64,000 nt of DNA from Telluribacter sp035998675 (GCF_035998675.1 NZ_DASYHI010000020.1:434001-498000), one strand, 5' to 3'. Positions 53,213-61,949 are shown, counted from the first letter of the stretch. Notes: generated from the letters alone by a model not told the origin. Made by a program: numbers and translations.

Positions 53213-53235
53213 CATTATTCATTCTTAATTACTTT

Positions 53236-54402
53236 CTACTCCTCGTGCAGCGCTACGGCCGGGTGTATCCGGGAAGCCTGCTGACTGGGGTACCAGGCAC
53301 ACAGGGTTACGATCAGGTAAATAACCAGCATGGACACTGCCATGGCCACGACATAGGTACCTCCGGCTATCTCAAATACGTTAAGCAACGGAAACTGTAC
53401 CGCAAACAACAGCCCCAGCAGGATACTGATGGTGGCCAGCACCCATATTTCGCCCAGAAACTGACGGGTTACCGCCTTTTCGGTAGCTCCCATGGCCCGG
53501 CGCAGACCGATTTCATTCTTGCGCTTGGCTATGTTGAGGTTCAGAATGCCGAAAAGTCCCAGGGCCACGTTTATCAGCAGAAAGCTACAAATAACCAGGA
53601 ATATTATTACAGGTACCATGGTGAGAGAATGCTGGTTTTTCCGGGAGTCAGTCATGTAGGAGACCTCCACATTCCAGTCCTTAACCATACCGGCTATGTC
53701 TTTCACTAGTTTGGCCTCAAAGTTAGCATCCGTACCGGGCTTTACCTTCAGGATAAATTCTTTTTCCCAGGCATTTTTGTCTTTGATGAAGGTAAACAGA
53801 CCTGGTTCATCACTCATAAACTCGCCCTTAGCCTTATAATTATCCACCACTCCTACTATCCGCCAAAACGTTTTATCATCCCGCTTTACCAGCTTCCCTA
53901 CGGGATTTTCATTTCCAAACAGCTTTTCCCGGGCGGCATCGTTGATCACTATGGGTTCATGCTTAGCCACCGCATCGGCCTCTGTAAACCAGCGACCCGA
54001 TGTAACGGGCAGGTCCATGGTGTTGGCGTAGTTTTCATCTACCGGATAAAAGTTAGTCATGGTGCTCGCATCCTTATAGCTGACCGAATTATTCATCGTA
54101 TTCATCGAAAAAGGCGTATTGGAGTCCGTACGGGTTACCTCCTCTATTTCCGGATACTGATTCAGCCGTTGCATAATGCTGGCTACTTTATCGCCAACGG
54201 CTACGGTATCCTGGTTGTTGGATAGGTTCAATACCCAGCGATCTTCGTAGTCGAAGCCGATCGGCTCCACGTAGTTGCGGACGTTGTACACAATCAGGGA
54301 AAGTACCCCAAATAGTACCATAAAGGAAGCCCAGATCTCCACCATCAGCAGCGAATGTGCCCTTTTTTTATTCCATATCAATTTAAATAAATGCCGTATC
54401 AT
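53236..54402 (-). CDS. ABC transporter permease (MacB/FtsX type), second copy
   Basis: 388 residues. One N-terminal membrane helix (about 25-42), a large periplasmic MacB-like core domain, and three C-terminal helices (about 265-375) with RKNEIGLRRAMGATEKAVTRQFLGEI, the coupling segment of FtsX-domain permeases. The ending ASRIHPAVALHEE is typical. Last gene of the exporter set; with the preceding permease it would form a heterodimer. Confidence 0.9.
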   Translation of the reverse strand: MIRHLFKLIWNKKRAHSLLMVEIWASFMVLFGVLSLIVYNVRNYVEPIGFDYEDRWVLNLSNNQDTVAVGDKVASIMQRLNQYPEIEEVTRTDSNTPFSMNTMNNSVSYKDASTMTNFYPVDENYANTMDLPVTSGRWFTEADAVAKHEPIVINDAAREKLFGNENPVGKLVKRDDKTFWRIVGVVDNYKAKGEFMSDEPGLFTFIKDKNAWEKEFILKVKPGTDANFEAKLVKDIAGMVKDWNVEVSYMTDSRKNQHSLTMVPVIIFLVICSFLLINVALGLFGILNLNIAKRKNEIGLRRAMGATEKAVTRQFLGEIWVLATISILLGLLFAVQFPLLNVFEIAGGTYVVAMAVSMLVIYLIVTLCAWYPSQQASRIHPAVALHEE

Positions 54403-54404
54403 AG

Positions 54405-54435
54405 TAGGTGTTAGTTATTAGGAGTTAGCTTTTAG
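54405..54435. repeat. Leader repeat shared by both permease genes (copy 1)
   Basis: The spacer just before this permease start shares about 26 of 31 bases with 55821-55850 upstream of the other permease (TAGGTGTTAG-TATTAG-AGTTAGCTTTTA). This may be a low-complexity intergenic motif or the trace of a gene duplication that copied the leader. Confidence 0.5.
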
Positions 54436-54479
54436 CTTTCGAAACACTTTGATTTTGATAGTTGAACTTATGTAAGCTT

Positions 54480-54570
54480 CTGTCCGGCTGAGCGTACAGG
54501 GCCGCCTGGCGGTCGCCTTCACTGCAATCGGACTGCCTTCGACTCCGCTCAGGCTGACCTATTCCTACGC
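54480..54570. repeat. REP-like GC-rich repeat between the permease genes
   Basis: The 162-bp gap holds GCCGCC-TGGCGG and GCCTTCGACTCCGCTCAGGC, the latter a motif (CTGAGCGGAGTCGAAGG) that recurs between genes in many Bacteroidota. No ORF is supported here. Confidence 0.45.
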
Positions 54571-55812
54571 TTTGAGCGCGTCCACGATTTTCATTTTGGA
54601 CATCCGCAGGGCGGGAAGTACTCCTGACAGTAATCCAAACACCAGACATACCCCCATACTGACCGCAAACACGTTAAAGTTGATAGTCAGGTCAGCATAG
54701 GCAAGCCAGCCGCTGGAATTGATTAGCTGAATGATCAGGAAGGACAGCAACAGGGCCACCCCACCGCCTATAAAGGTGATGAAAATATTCTCTACTATAA
54801 ATTGCCACAACAACGCGCGGGACGGAGCACCGAAAGATTTTCGAACCCCGATTTCGGAGGCTCTTTCCAGAATGCGGCTCACGTTTACATTCACCAGGTT
54901 GATAGCGGGCAGGCCCATCACCATCAGCATAATCAATCCTATGATGGAATAGAATATGGCCTTACGGGAATCCGAATCCTGAAAGAAGGTACTTATGAAA
55001 TCGTCCAGGTACTGATTTGCCTGCACCTTAACAATGTGGAACTTAAAGCCATTTTCTATGCCAGGCAGTGGAATCCGTCTCACGGCAGTATCAAATTCTT
55101 CCCGGATAGCTGGTATATCCGCTTTATCCTTAGCCAGTACTATTCCCATATAGCTCCCTCTCAGGCCCGTCCCCTGGTAGTTGCTCTTGGGTGCGGTATA
55201 GGGGAAGTACACATCCCCGTAGGTGTACGGACGAGTAGCAGGACTACCCTTCACGACACCAATCACCCGGTAGTTGATATTTTCGATATCAATAGTTTTC
55301 CCAACTACTGACTCATCGCTGTCTTCAAAGTACTGCTTCCGCAGATCGTCGGTAATCACTACCACCTGCTCTCCGTTGGCAATATTCTGCTCGTTAAAGG
55401 GCTTACCTTCCAGAAACCGGAAGTCCGTCACGTACCAGAAGTCGGCGTCGGTGTACTTGGTATTCAGCTTGATGCGCTTGCCATTGATATAGGTATTGGC
55501 AAAGCCAAACATGGTAGTTACCCCCACTCGTTCGGGGGTCTTGAGGGTTTTGGCGTAATCCTTCAGAAAGCGGAAGCTCACCGGTCCCATGTTGCGGCCA
55601 TTCTGGGAAGTATCCTGCTGCATCATGCGGGTAATGTACAGGGAGCGGTCACGCTTGCCTTCGGGGTAGTGCGTCCCGAACAGGTGGTCCAGGAAAGAGG
55701 TAAGTACCATCAGTACCGTGAGGGTAAGGCTAATGCCGAACAGGGTAATGAACGTATAGAAAGGGTGCCGCAGTAGGACCTTCCAGGCTATTTTTATGTA
55801 GTTTAAAATCAT
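54565..55812 (-). CDS. ABC transporter permease (MacB/FtsX type), first copy
   Basis: 415 residues. N-terminal helix (about 18-45), a MacB-like periplasmic domain of about 230 residues, and three C-terminal helices with VNVSRILERASEIGVRKSFGAPSRALLWQF; ends LRMSKMKIVDALKA. Homologous to the second permease but diverged. Works with the downstream ATPase product in outward transport or mechanotransmission to the TolC-type channel. Confidence 0.9.
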   Translation of the reverse strand: MILNYIKIAWKVLLRHPFYTFITLFGISLTLTVLMVLTSFLDHLFGTHYPEGKRDRSLYITRMMQQDTSQNGRNMGPVSFRFLKDYAKTLKTPERVGVTTMFGFANTYINGKRIKLNTKYTDADFWYVTDFRFLEGKPFNEQNIANGEQVVVITDDLRKQYFEDSDESVVGKTIDIENINYRVIGVVKGSPATRPYTYGDVYFPYTAPKSNYQGTGLRGSYMGIVLAKDKADIPAIREEFDTAVRRIPLPGIENGFKFHIVKVQANQYLDDFISTFFQDSDSRKAIFYSIIGLIMLMVMGLPAINLVNVNVSRILERASEIGVRKSFGAPSRALLWQFIVENIFITFIGGGVALLLSFLIIQLINSSGWLAYADLTINFNVFAVSMGVCLVFGLLSGVLPALRMSKMKIVDALKA

Positions 55813-55820
55813 GGCTTTTG

Positions 55821-55850
55821 TAGGTGTTAGGTATTAGTAGTTAGCTTTTA
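55821..55850. repeat. Leader repeat shared by both permease genes (copy 2)
   Basis: Counterpart of the repeat at 54405-54435, placed at the same distance upstream of a permease start codon. Confidence 0.5.
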
Positions 55851-55854
55851 AATG

Positions 55855-56553
55855 CTACACACCGGTAGCCAGATTGGTAGATAGTACTGAGTCGGTTACC
55901 TGGGTACCGTCGAAGAGGCGGATCAGGCGGTGGGTCCGTTTGGCCATGGCCTCATCGTGCGTTACCATCACAATCGTGGCTCCTTCTTTATTCAGGTTCT
56001 GCAGGATGCTCAGGATTTCGTTGCCCATAGCGCTGTCCAGGTTACCGGTAGGCTCATCCGCCAGAATGATTTCGGGTTTACCTACTATGGCCCGGGCAAT
56101 GGCCACGCGCTGCTTCTGTCCGCCGGATAGCTCCTTGGGAAAGTGCTTCGTGCGGTTACTGAGTCCTACTTTTTCCAGGGCTTCCTGGGCCAGTTCCCGG
56201 CGCTCCCGGGCCGACGTAGAGCGGTACAGCAGCGGAATCTCCACGTTGTCCAGTACCGACAGGTCATTAATCAGGTGGAAGCTCTGGAAAATAAAGCCCA
56301 GCTTCTCGTTGCGCAGACGCGCCAGGGCCTTGTCGCGGTACTCATCTACCCGCTTGCCGGCTATCTCTATAGTACCTTTGGAAGGTTCGTCGAGTAGCCC
56401 CATGATGTTGAGCAGGGTACTTTTACCGCAACCCGAAGGGCCCATGATGGATACAAATTCGCCGGGGCGGATGTGGATGTTGACGTTGTTGAGAGCTAGT
56501 GTTTCGATGGAGCTGGTCCGGTACACTTTTTCGATGTTCTGTAATTTAATCAT
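55855..56553 (-). CDS. ABC transporter ATPase (LolD/MacB type)
   Basis: 232 residues. Walker A GPSGCGKST, Q-loop FQSFHLI, signature LSGGQKQRVAIARA, Walker B ILADEPTGNLDS and H-loop VTHDEAMA. Energises the two FtsX-type permeases encoded downstream. Its start overlaps the TolC gene stop by 4 bp. Confidence 0.95.
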   Translation of the reverse strand: MIKLQNIEKVYRTSSIETLALNNVNIHIRPGEFVSIMGPSGCGKSTLLNIMGLLDEPSKGTIEIAGKRVDEYRDKALARLRNEKLGFIFQSFHLINDLSVLDNVEIPLLYRSTSARERRELAQEALEKVGLSNRTKHFPKELSGGQKQRVAIARAIVGKPEIILADEPTGNLDSAMGNEILSILQNLNKEGATIVMVTHDEAMAKRTHRLIRLFDGTQVTDSVLSTNLATGV

Positions 56554-58019
56554 GGCTGGTAATTGATTTTTTGGTTTAGTTCAAAGTCGTATAATGTAAG
56601 TAAGCGTAAGGTATAGAAGGCTTGCCAGTAGTCGCGCAGGGCCAGTATATAGTCGCGGCGGGCGCGGTCTTTTTCCTGGGTAGCAATGCCCAGGTCCGTC
56701 ACGCTCAGGTTACTCAGGATAAAACGCTCCTGGGCTATCTGGTACCGGTTGGCCGCAATCTGGTCGGCCAGCGCGGTGAGTCTGACCTGCTTTTGCAGCA
56801 TCTGTAGAAGAGTTACCTGCGTAAAAATCTCCTGTTCAAAGGTAAGTTTGTTCTGGTCTACCGACTGCTGGGCCAGTTCCTGGTTGGCTTTGGCTACCTC
56901 GGTACGGGCCTGGTTGCGGCCCCAGGTCATAATAGGTACCGTAAACTGCACCTCCACAAACTCCCGGTCCTGCGGCCGCTGGTACACATCGCTGGGGTGC
57001 GCGCCCCGATTGGAAAGTCCGAAGGCTACATTAAGCGAAGCGTTTATTCCGTTTTCTTTTTTGGCCCGATTTACATCACGTTCGGCTTCCAGTAATCTGC
57101 GCCTAAACAGGATGGCGTCGGAGCGATTGGCAAAGGCTTCGTCCAGGGCTTTGCGGGGGTCCACTTCTATATCATTCATTTCTTTGGGAATTTCCAGCTG
57201 CAGCTCGCGGTCGTCCCGGGAGTTCAGGTACATTTTCAACCGCAGCGAGGCCACCGCCGCCGCCTGCCGGGCCGAGGCCAGGTCTTTCTGGGCGGTAAGT
57301 ACCCCCATCTGCAATTGCAGCAGGTCATTCTGAGAAATTTTACCTAGTTCAAGCCGTTGCTGGGCAATCTTAAAGAGGGTGTCGTTGTTGCTGAGGTTCT
57401 TTTCGGCTATTTGTAGATTTACCTGCGCTACCAGCAGTTCAAAATAAAGTCCGGTGGCATTCAGGGCTACGTTTTCCATGGACTCAATAAACTGCTGATT
57501 TCCTTCCTGAAATTTCAGGGGCTCAATCCGGCGCTCCCACTTCATGGGGTTGAAGCGAAGCAGCGGCTGGTTCAGGCCAATGGCGAGCGGAATACCGTTA
57601 TAAATCGTATTGTTGCGGGCAAAATCGTCAAACCGCTGCAACTGCTGCTGCACGAACACGGTACCTCCGGTCAGGGGCAGGCTCTGGCTCAGCGCCAGGT
57701 TGAGCATGGAGTTGTTGTTGGAGACCGGCAGGAATGACAAGGTCCCGTCGGGTTGAAGTACCTCCACAAAAGAGCGGGTAAAACCGGGCAAAGTACCGTT
57801 GAGGCTGAGCTGCGGCTTGTAGTCGGCCAGGAACGAACGGTACTGCCAATAGTTGTTCTTCTTCTGAGTGGTAGCCTGCCTGGACGCGATGGATTGCTCC
57901 CGGGCCATCTCTACCACCTGATGCAGACCGAGGCGCTGGGCTGTGAGCTGTACCGGTGCCAACAGCAGCCCGACCAGTACCCACAGCATTATTGATATAC
58001 AGAGTAAATGATTTTTCAT
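56550..58019 (-). CDS. TolC-family outer-membrane efflux protein
   Basis: 489 residues with signal peptide (LLCISIMLWVLVGLLLAPVQ). Two long helical repeats of OEP type (about 28-250 and 290-480) with coiled-coil character, e.g. RLELGKISQNDLLQLQM and RFILSNLSVTDLGIATQEKDRARRDY. Forms the outer-membrane channel of the exporter. Between hlyD (12 bp gap) and the ATPase gene (4 bp overlap). Confidence 0.92.
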   Translation of the reverse strand: MKNHLLCISIMLWVLVGLLLAPVQLTAQRLGLHQVVEMAREQSIASRQATTQKKNNYWQYRSFLADYKPQLSLNGTLPGFTRSFVEVLQPDGTLSFLPVSNNNSMLNLALSQSLPLTGGTVFVQQQLQRFDDFARNNTIYNGIPLAIGLNQPLLRFNPMKWERRIEPLKFQEGNQQFIESMENVALNATGLYFELLVAQVNLQIAEKNLSNNDTLFKIAQQRLELGKISQNDLLQLQMGVLTAQKDLASARQAAAVASLRLKMYLNSRDDRELQLEIPKEMNDIEVDPRKALDEAFANRSDAILFRRRLLEAERDVNRAKKENGINASLNVAFGLSNRGAHPSDVYQRPQDREFVEVQFTVPIMTWGRNQARTEVAKANQELAQQSVDQNKLTFEQEIFTQVTLLQMLQKQVRLTALADQIAANRYQIAQERFILSNLSVTDLGIATQEKDRARRDYILALRDYWQAFYTLRLLTLYDFELNQKINYQP

Positions 58020-58031
58020 AACGGGAAGGGC

Positions 58032-59279
58032 TTATTGTGTGATATCCAGCTCTGACAAATGCTCGTACTGACTCAGATCCGTCAGAATTACCTTCTCCCC
58101 CGCCTGTACGCCACTCCTGATTTCCACAAAATCAAAGTTAGAAAGCCCTACTTCCACTTCCCGGCGCCGGGCCTTACCGTCGGCCAGTACATACAGGAAT
58201 TGCTTACGCTTCCCCTTAAAGGCTGGACCGTTGGCTACGCGCAGACTTTGGGAACTACGGTCGGTTACGACAAATACTTCTACCTTCATATTGGGGCGCA
58301 GGGAGGCGTTCTGAGCGTCGTCCAGTTGTACCACAAATTCGACCACGCCATTTTTTACCACCGGCTTCACCTGGGTAATAGTACCCCGTAGCGAGGTTTC
58401 GTTGAGTTTGACTATGACTGGCAAGCCTGCTTTCAACTGGTCAGAATATACGTCGGAGCAGGTACCTTCGATTCGGAAGCTACCCAGGTCGGCCACCTTC
58501 GCCAGCATCTCCCCTTCGTTTACCGAGGAGCCAATGTTCTCGTTCACCCAGGTAAGTACCCCCTTCCGGTCGGCGACGATGTCGGCCATGCGTAGCTTGT
58601 GCTGCATTTCTTTCAGGCTCTTTTCTTCTATCTGGGCGCTTAGCTGCGTCTCGCGCAGGCTGGCTCCCATGGACTCGCGGTTGTAGGTAAGGTCGTTTTC
58701 CAACTGCTTCTTTTCCAGTTCGGCAATCCGGAGGGCGTTCTCGGCGCGGGTAACGTCCTCTACAGTACCACCCCCTACTTTTTGCAGCCGTTTGGCATCT
58801 TCATAATCGGCGCGCAACTTGTTAATGTTCAGGGATTTAATTTTATCATTGATTTCTGCGTCGTACAGATCTTTGTTGAGCTTCATCCGGAGTTGGTCAA
58901 TGCTGTTGCGCTTAAGAGCTAGCTGGTCCTGCATTTTCTCAAATTCAATCTGCGTAAACGACTTGTCCAGCTCCACAATGGCCTGACCGGGGCCTACCTG
59001 GGTACCGGGCGTAAGCAGGATACGCTTGATGCTGGCCTTAATGGGGCTGATGATAACCTGCTCATAGGCGGGAATTACTTCACCGGAAGCCGTCAAAGTA
59101 TTTTCCACATCCCCTACCTCCACGGCGGCGGTCCGGATGCGGGAGGCTTCGACGGAGCTGCGAAGCGAGTTTCGAAAGGCATACACGACGGTAAGCAGGA
59201 CTACCAGGGCTACGGCACCCAGCAACCAGCGCCGGCTTTTTTGTTTTTTTAGGTACTCGGGGGCTACTTCTCGATCCAT
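58032..59279 (-). CDS. HlyD-family periplasmic adaptor
   Basis: 415 residues. One N-terminal membrane segment (about 17-34), lipoyl-like half-motifs flanking a coiled-coil hairpin of about 120 residues (EKMQDQLALKRNSIDQLRMK ... LEKKQLENDLTY), then beta-barrel and membrane-proximal domains (VVKNGVVEFVVQLDDAQ; YVLADGKARRREVEVGL). Links the inner-membrane ABC unit to the TolC channel. First gene of the five-gene exporter operon. Confidence 0.92.
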   Translation of the reverse strand: MDREVAPEYLKKQKSRRWLLGAVALVVLLTVVYAFRNSLRSSVEASRIRTAAVEVGDVENTLTASGEVIPAYEQVIISPIKASIKRILLTPGTQVGPGQAIVELDKSFTQIEFEKMQDQLALKRNSIDQLRMKLNKDLYDAEINDKIKSLNINKLRADYEDAKRLQKVGGGTVEDVTRAENALRIAELEKKQLENDLTYNRESMGASLRETQLSAQIEEKSLKEMQHKLRMADIVADRKGVLTWVNENIGSSVNEGEMLAKVADLGSFRIEGTCSDVYSDQLKAGLPVIVKLNETSLRGTITQVKPVVKNGVVEFVVQLDDAQNASLRPNMKVEVFVVTDRSSQSLRVANGPAFKGKRKQFLYVLADGKARRREVEVGLSNFDFVEIRSGVQAGEKVILTDLSQYEHLSELDITQ

Positions 59280-59347
59280 GGGAAAGGCAGGGTTGTTTCT
59301 TTGAAATTTTCATGGCTAATACACCACTATATATACTATACTATATA

Positions 59348-59363
59348 TACTATTGCCGTGCCA
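59348..59363 (-). promoter_or_regulatory. Sigma-54-like -24/-12 element of the exporter operon
   Basis: Minus strand: TGGCACG-GCAA-TAGTA. The -24 half is a perfect consensus; the -12 half has GT in place of the usual GC at the right spacing (10 nt from GG). It lies about 70-85 bp before the hlyD start. The operon is followed by a sigma-54-dependent regulator gene, which makes the match more meaningful. Confidence 0.45.
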
Positions 59364-59412
59364 ATGTGTAACATCTTAAATATCAGTACATTACTCGAAG
59401 TACATAAAGAAA

Positions 59413-59436
59413 AAACCGTGCGGTTTCGCACGGTTT
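59413..59436 (-). terminator. Terminator-like hairpin upstream of hlyD
   Basis: AAACCGTGCG-gttt-CGCACGGTTT, perfect 10-bp stem. On the minus strand it runs into TTTTCTTT, so it could insulate the exporter operon from transcription entering from the cassette region. Confidence 0.6.
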
Positions 59437-59571
59437 GTGTGATTTGGAACGGGGTAGGTACCTTAGCTTACTATTGGAAGTACCAGTAGAAAAAGTACCG
59501 TTGGATAAATTTTTGCTAGCGAAGTACCTGATAATAAATCTTTTCTTGTAAGTTACCTACGTCATTTATGA

Positions 59572-60060
59572 TGGTCCTGTAAAATTACCATTAATCCGTT
59601 CATTTTTAGTATTGGGATGGGCCTGCGAGTCAGTGAGATTTTAAACCTTAAAATCAGAGACATTGACAGCCGGAACAAACAGGTCTTTATTGAACGGGCA
59701 AAAGGCAAAAAAGATCGCTATGTAAATCTACCTGAGAGCATTCTTGAACAATTGCGGGAATACTATAAAGAATACCACCCCAAAGTATATTTATTTGAAG
59801 GACAGCACGGTGAGCAGTATAATAGGCGCAGTGCCCAATTGGTTTTTAAACAAGCATTGAAGAAGGCTAGAATAAATAAGGACGTTGGAATTCATGGACT
59901 AAGACATAGCTATGCGACACATCTTTTAGAAACTGGAACTGATATCAAGTTTATCCAGGAACTCCTGGGCCATAATGATATTAAGACAACGATGAGGAAC
60001 ACGCAAGTCAGTAATCATAGCTTGAAAAAGGTTAGAAGCCCCTTAGATACCCTTTTTTAA
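59572..60060 (+). pseudogene. Truncated tyrosine recombinase without its catalytic Tyr
   Basis: The C-terminal catalytic half of a XerC/D-like recombinase, as is common in Bacteroidota. First ATG at 59617, but similarity starts a little upstream (FSIGMGLRVSE) after an in-frame TGA at 59569. Catalytic Arg in GLRVSE, Lys in AKGKKDRYV, and HGLRHSYATHLLETGTD with LLGHND are present. Where TTxxYTHVS is expected the sequence reads TTMRNTQVS: the nucleophilic Tyr is Asn and His is Gln. The N-terminal core-binding domain is absent. It ends VRSPLDTLF, as in related integrases. It lacks the extra patch of IntI integron integrases. Presumably inactive. Confidence 0.8.
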
Positions 60061-60112
60061 AACTTCGCATTTTGTGTTGTCAATGCCACATAACAATACA
60101 AAATATGAAGTT
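60061..60112. repeat. 20-bp inverted repeat right after the recombinase stop
   Basis: AACTTCGCATTTTGTGTTGT (60061-60080) and ACAATACAAAATATGAAGTT (60093-60112) pair at 17 of 20 positions around a 12-nt loop. A third partial copy (TTCGCATTCTATATTGTT) follows at 60111. Could be a terminator, or the remains of a recombination site such as attI. Confidence 0.55.
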
Positions 60113-60213
60113 CGCATTCTATATTGTTAAAACGCCTGGTCATCAATATCACTTATACAAGATGCTATGAATCAAATACCTGAAAGTAAATTTATGGCAA
60201 AATACTTAGCTTT

Positions 60214-60273
60214 CAACGCTAATAAATTAAATTAAAGTACAGATCAAACCTTCGCCTATTTACTAGTTGGCGG
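60214..60273. other. Possible short attC/attI-like site before the first cassette gene
   Basis: CAACGCTAATAAAT ... ATTTACTAGTTGGCG is an imperfect 60-bp palindrome placed where a recombination site would bound the first cassette. Weak; it differs from the other sites. A 22-codon ATG frame (60167-60235) crosses it and is not called. Confidence 0.25.
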
Positions 60274-60288
60274 CAATTTTAAAAGCGA

Positions 60289-60672
60289 ATGAAATCATCA
60301 GAATTAAACAAGTTTTTATATACGGGTTTGGGGGGTGATGATTTCAAGGCTTTAATTGAAAATGAAGCTGCTTCATACGGACAATTAATGGAGAAAGTAG
60401 GGTTACGTATTTCACTAATTTTTGACGAAGATGAAGAACTACTCTTAAATGATACATCAATTAAGAAACTGCTTCAAGAAACTCTATCAGGAAGTTTAAG
60501 TAATGTTGATTTAGCTTATATCTGTGACTGTCTGACTTTAGGAGAAAGGGTTGATTATGAAAGTGAAGAGGCAAAGAATATCATATTTGAGATTGCTGAC
60601 CCAGAAATTAATGGAGGCTATAAATCTGACGAAGAACTAAAAAGTATGATAAACGCTCTGACCACCGAGTGA
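60289..60672 (+). CDS. Cassette gene 1: acidic protein of unknown function
   Basis: 127 residues, rich in Asp/Glu and Leu, no signal peptide or membrane helix; predicted mostly helical (LNKFLYTGLG, LMEKVGLRISLIFDEDEELL, IKKLLQETLSG, DEELKSMINAL). I do not recognise the family. Small acidic cytoplasmic proteins of this kind are often immunity proteins, but that is only analogy. The stop codon lies 12 bp before the first attC-like site. Confidence 0.6.
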   Translation: MKSSELNKFLYTGLGGDDFKALIENEAASYGQLMEKVGLRISLIFDEDEELLLNDTSIKKLLQETLSGSLSNVDLAYICDCLTLGERVDYESEEAKNIIFEIADPEINGGYKSDEELKSMINALTTE

Positions 60673-60684
60673 ACTAAAACTGCC

Positions 60685-60815
60685 TGTAACATTGTGTTTA
60701 TAAAATTGTGGCTGGACGCTAAGCATTCAACTATAAATCGCTATTTTGCTTTTGTGGTTGATTGAAACTGACGTTTTTCAAAAGCCACAACTTCATAAAC
60801 ACTTAAACGTTAGCT
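60685..60815 (+). repeat. attC-like site 1
   Basis: 131 bp from box TGTAAC to GTTAGCT. Inner arms TGTTTATAAAATTGTGGC and GCCACAACTTCATAAACA pair at 16 of 18 positions; the spacer between outer and inner boxes is 4 nt on the left and 7 nt on the right, the asymmetry expected of attC. The internal segment has GCTAAGCATTCAAC, a motif kept in the other sites. Confidence 0.7.
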
Positions 60816-60823
60816 GTTATTTT

Positions 60824-61441
60824 ATGAAAACTGTTGCAGAACAAAAATTTGACACAATAATTAAGGATTGCTTTCAAACTTTTTTAAAGCCATTGGAATT
60901 TAAGAAGAAGGGGAATAACTTTTATAGGCAGCTTGCGGACATTGGACAAATCGTAAATATTCAAAAAAGCTCATTTTACTCTAAAGAACATATTTCATTT
61001 ACAATAAATACAGGACTTTTTATACCAGAATATTGGTTGACTTATTATACTTATCATAAAGGCGAAATACCTAATTATCCAACAGAACCTGATTGCGCAA
61101 TCAGACAGAGAATTGGGAAGCTGAAATATAACATTGACAAATGGTTTGACATTGAAGCAGCAACCGAAATAAGCGAGTTGAAGCAGGAGATGACTGACAA
61201 TGTTGTTAATTACATTATTCCTTATTTTGAGAGTAACAAAACCAAAGTTGACGTAGTACGAATATTGCAAGATGATAACCTAAACCTTCAAAATTTTACG
61301 AGATTGATAGTTTTTGGTGAGTACCAGCATTTTGACAAAGCCCAAGCCGAGTATAACAAACTGAAACAAGACAAGTATATCGTCAACAATATGAAGTCTT
61401 CGCTTGAGGAGTATAGAGATAAATACAAGCTGGTGGACTAA
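60824..61441 (+). CDS. Cassette gene 2: DUF4304 domain protein
   Basis: 205 residues from the ATG at 60824, nine bases after the attC-like box; the reading frame upstream runs through the repeat and is not coding. The N-terminal half matches DUF4304: FDTIIKDCFQTFLKPLEFKKKGNNFYR, VNIQKSSFYSKEHISFTINTGLF. Function not established; DUF4304 genes are common in accessory regions. A shadow ORF exists on the opposite strand. The stop is 7 bp before attC-like site 2. Confidence 0.82.
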   Translation: MKTVAEQKFDTIIKDCFQTFLKPLEFKKKGNNFYRQLADIGQIVNIQKSSFYSKEHISFTINTGLFIPEYWLTYYTYHKGEIPNYPTEPDCAIRQRIGKLKYNIDKWFDIEAATEISELKQEMTDNVVNYIIPYFESNKTKVDVVRILQDDNLNLQNFTRLIVFGEYQHFDKAQAEYNKLKQDKYIVNNMKSSLEEYRDKYKLVD

Positions 61442-61448
61442 AAACAAC

Positions 61449-61580
61449 AGCTAACATTGTGTTTATAAAATTGTGGCGGGTCGTTAAGCATTCAGCTATA
61501 AATCATTATTTTGCTTTTGCGGTTAATTGAAACTGACGTTTTTCAAATGCCACAACTTCATAAACACTTAGACGTTAGCT
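61449..61580 (+). repeat. attC-like site 2
   Basis: 132 bp from AGCTAAC to GTTAGCT, the outer boxes being perfect complements. Same inner arms as site 1 and about 90 percent identical to it along its length by eye. Confidence 0.75.
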
Positions 61581-61613
61581 GAAACCTTTAGAATTACCTC
61601 TGGAACTTCAATT

Positions 61614-61943
61614 ATGCTTACCAATAGAAATACTTATGATAAAGCAGTAGTGGAAGCCATTATGAAATGTAAAGAGTTTAGCGGGACTGAAGTACATAAT
61701 CTGCGACGTTTGAAATCCCTATTTTATAAAGAAGACGAATATCAAAAAGTAATTCAACAGGTAAAAGATAAAAAGTTAGAGGAATTAAACGAATTGGACA
61801 TTCATGGAGAAGGATTTAGGGAATACTTGGACATAATGAAGTTTCAGGACCAAAGTGGTACTGCATTTATTGTAACCATTTATGATAGCGATGAAATGTG
61901 GCAAGACCCACAAGTATTAGACGTTTTCCAATACGAACAGTAA
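61614..61943 (+). CDS. Cassette gene 3: unknown 109-residue protein
   Basis: 109 residues, charged, no signal or membrane segment; helical first half (YDKAVVEAIMKCKEFSG, KLEELNELDIHGEG) and a beta-like second half (GTAFIVTIYDSDEMWQDPQVLDVF). Family not recognised. Start ATG at 61614, 33 bp after site 2; stop 6 bp before site 3. Confidence 0.6.
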   Translation: MLTNRNTYDKAVVEAIMKCKEFSGTEVHNLRRLKSLFYKEDEYQKVIQQVKDKKLEELNELDIHGEGFREYLDIMKFQDQSGTAFIVTIYDSDEMWQDPQVLDVFQYEQ

Positions 61944-61949
61944 GGCTTC

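Larger units (their letters stand above)
59280..59571. other. Spacer between exporter operon and recombinase remnant
   Basis: About 290 bp. It holds a sigma-54-like element, a 12-bp direct repeat (CTATATATACTA at 59327-59338 and 59341-59352) and a hairpin. Four RGTACY sites lie in 59455-59530, the last of the dense run; base composition changes to AT-rich just after, at about 59.53-59.57 kb. Confidence 0.5.

Noticed and set aside
59617..60060. A functional IntI integron integrase
   Set aside because: Only the catalytic half remains, the Tyr position is Asn, and the insertion typical of IntI between the Lys and His-x-x-Arg motifs is absent.
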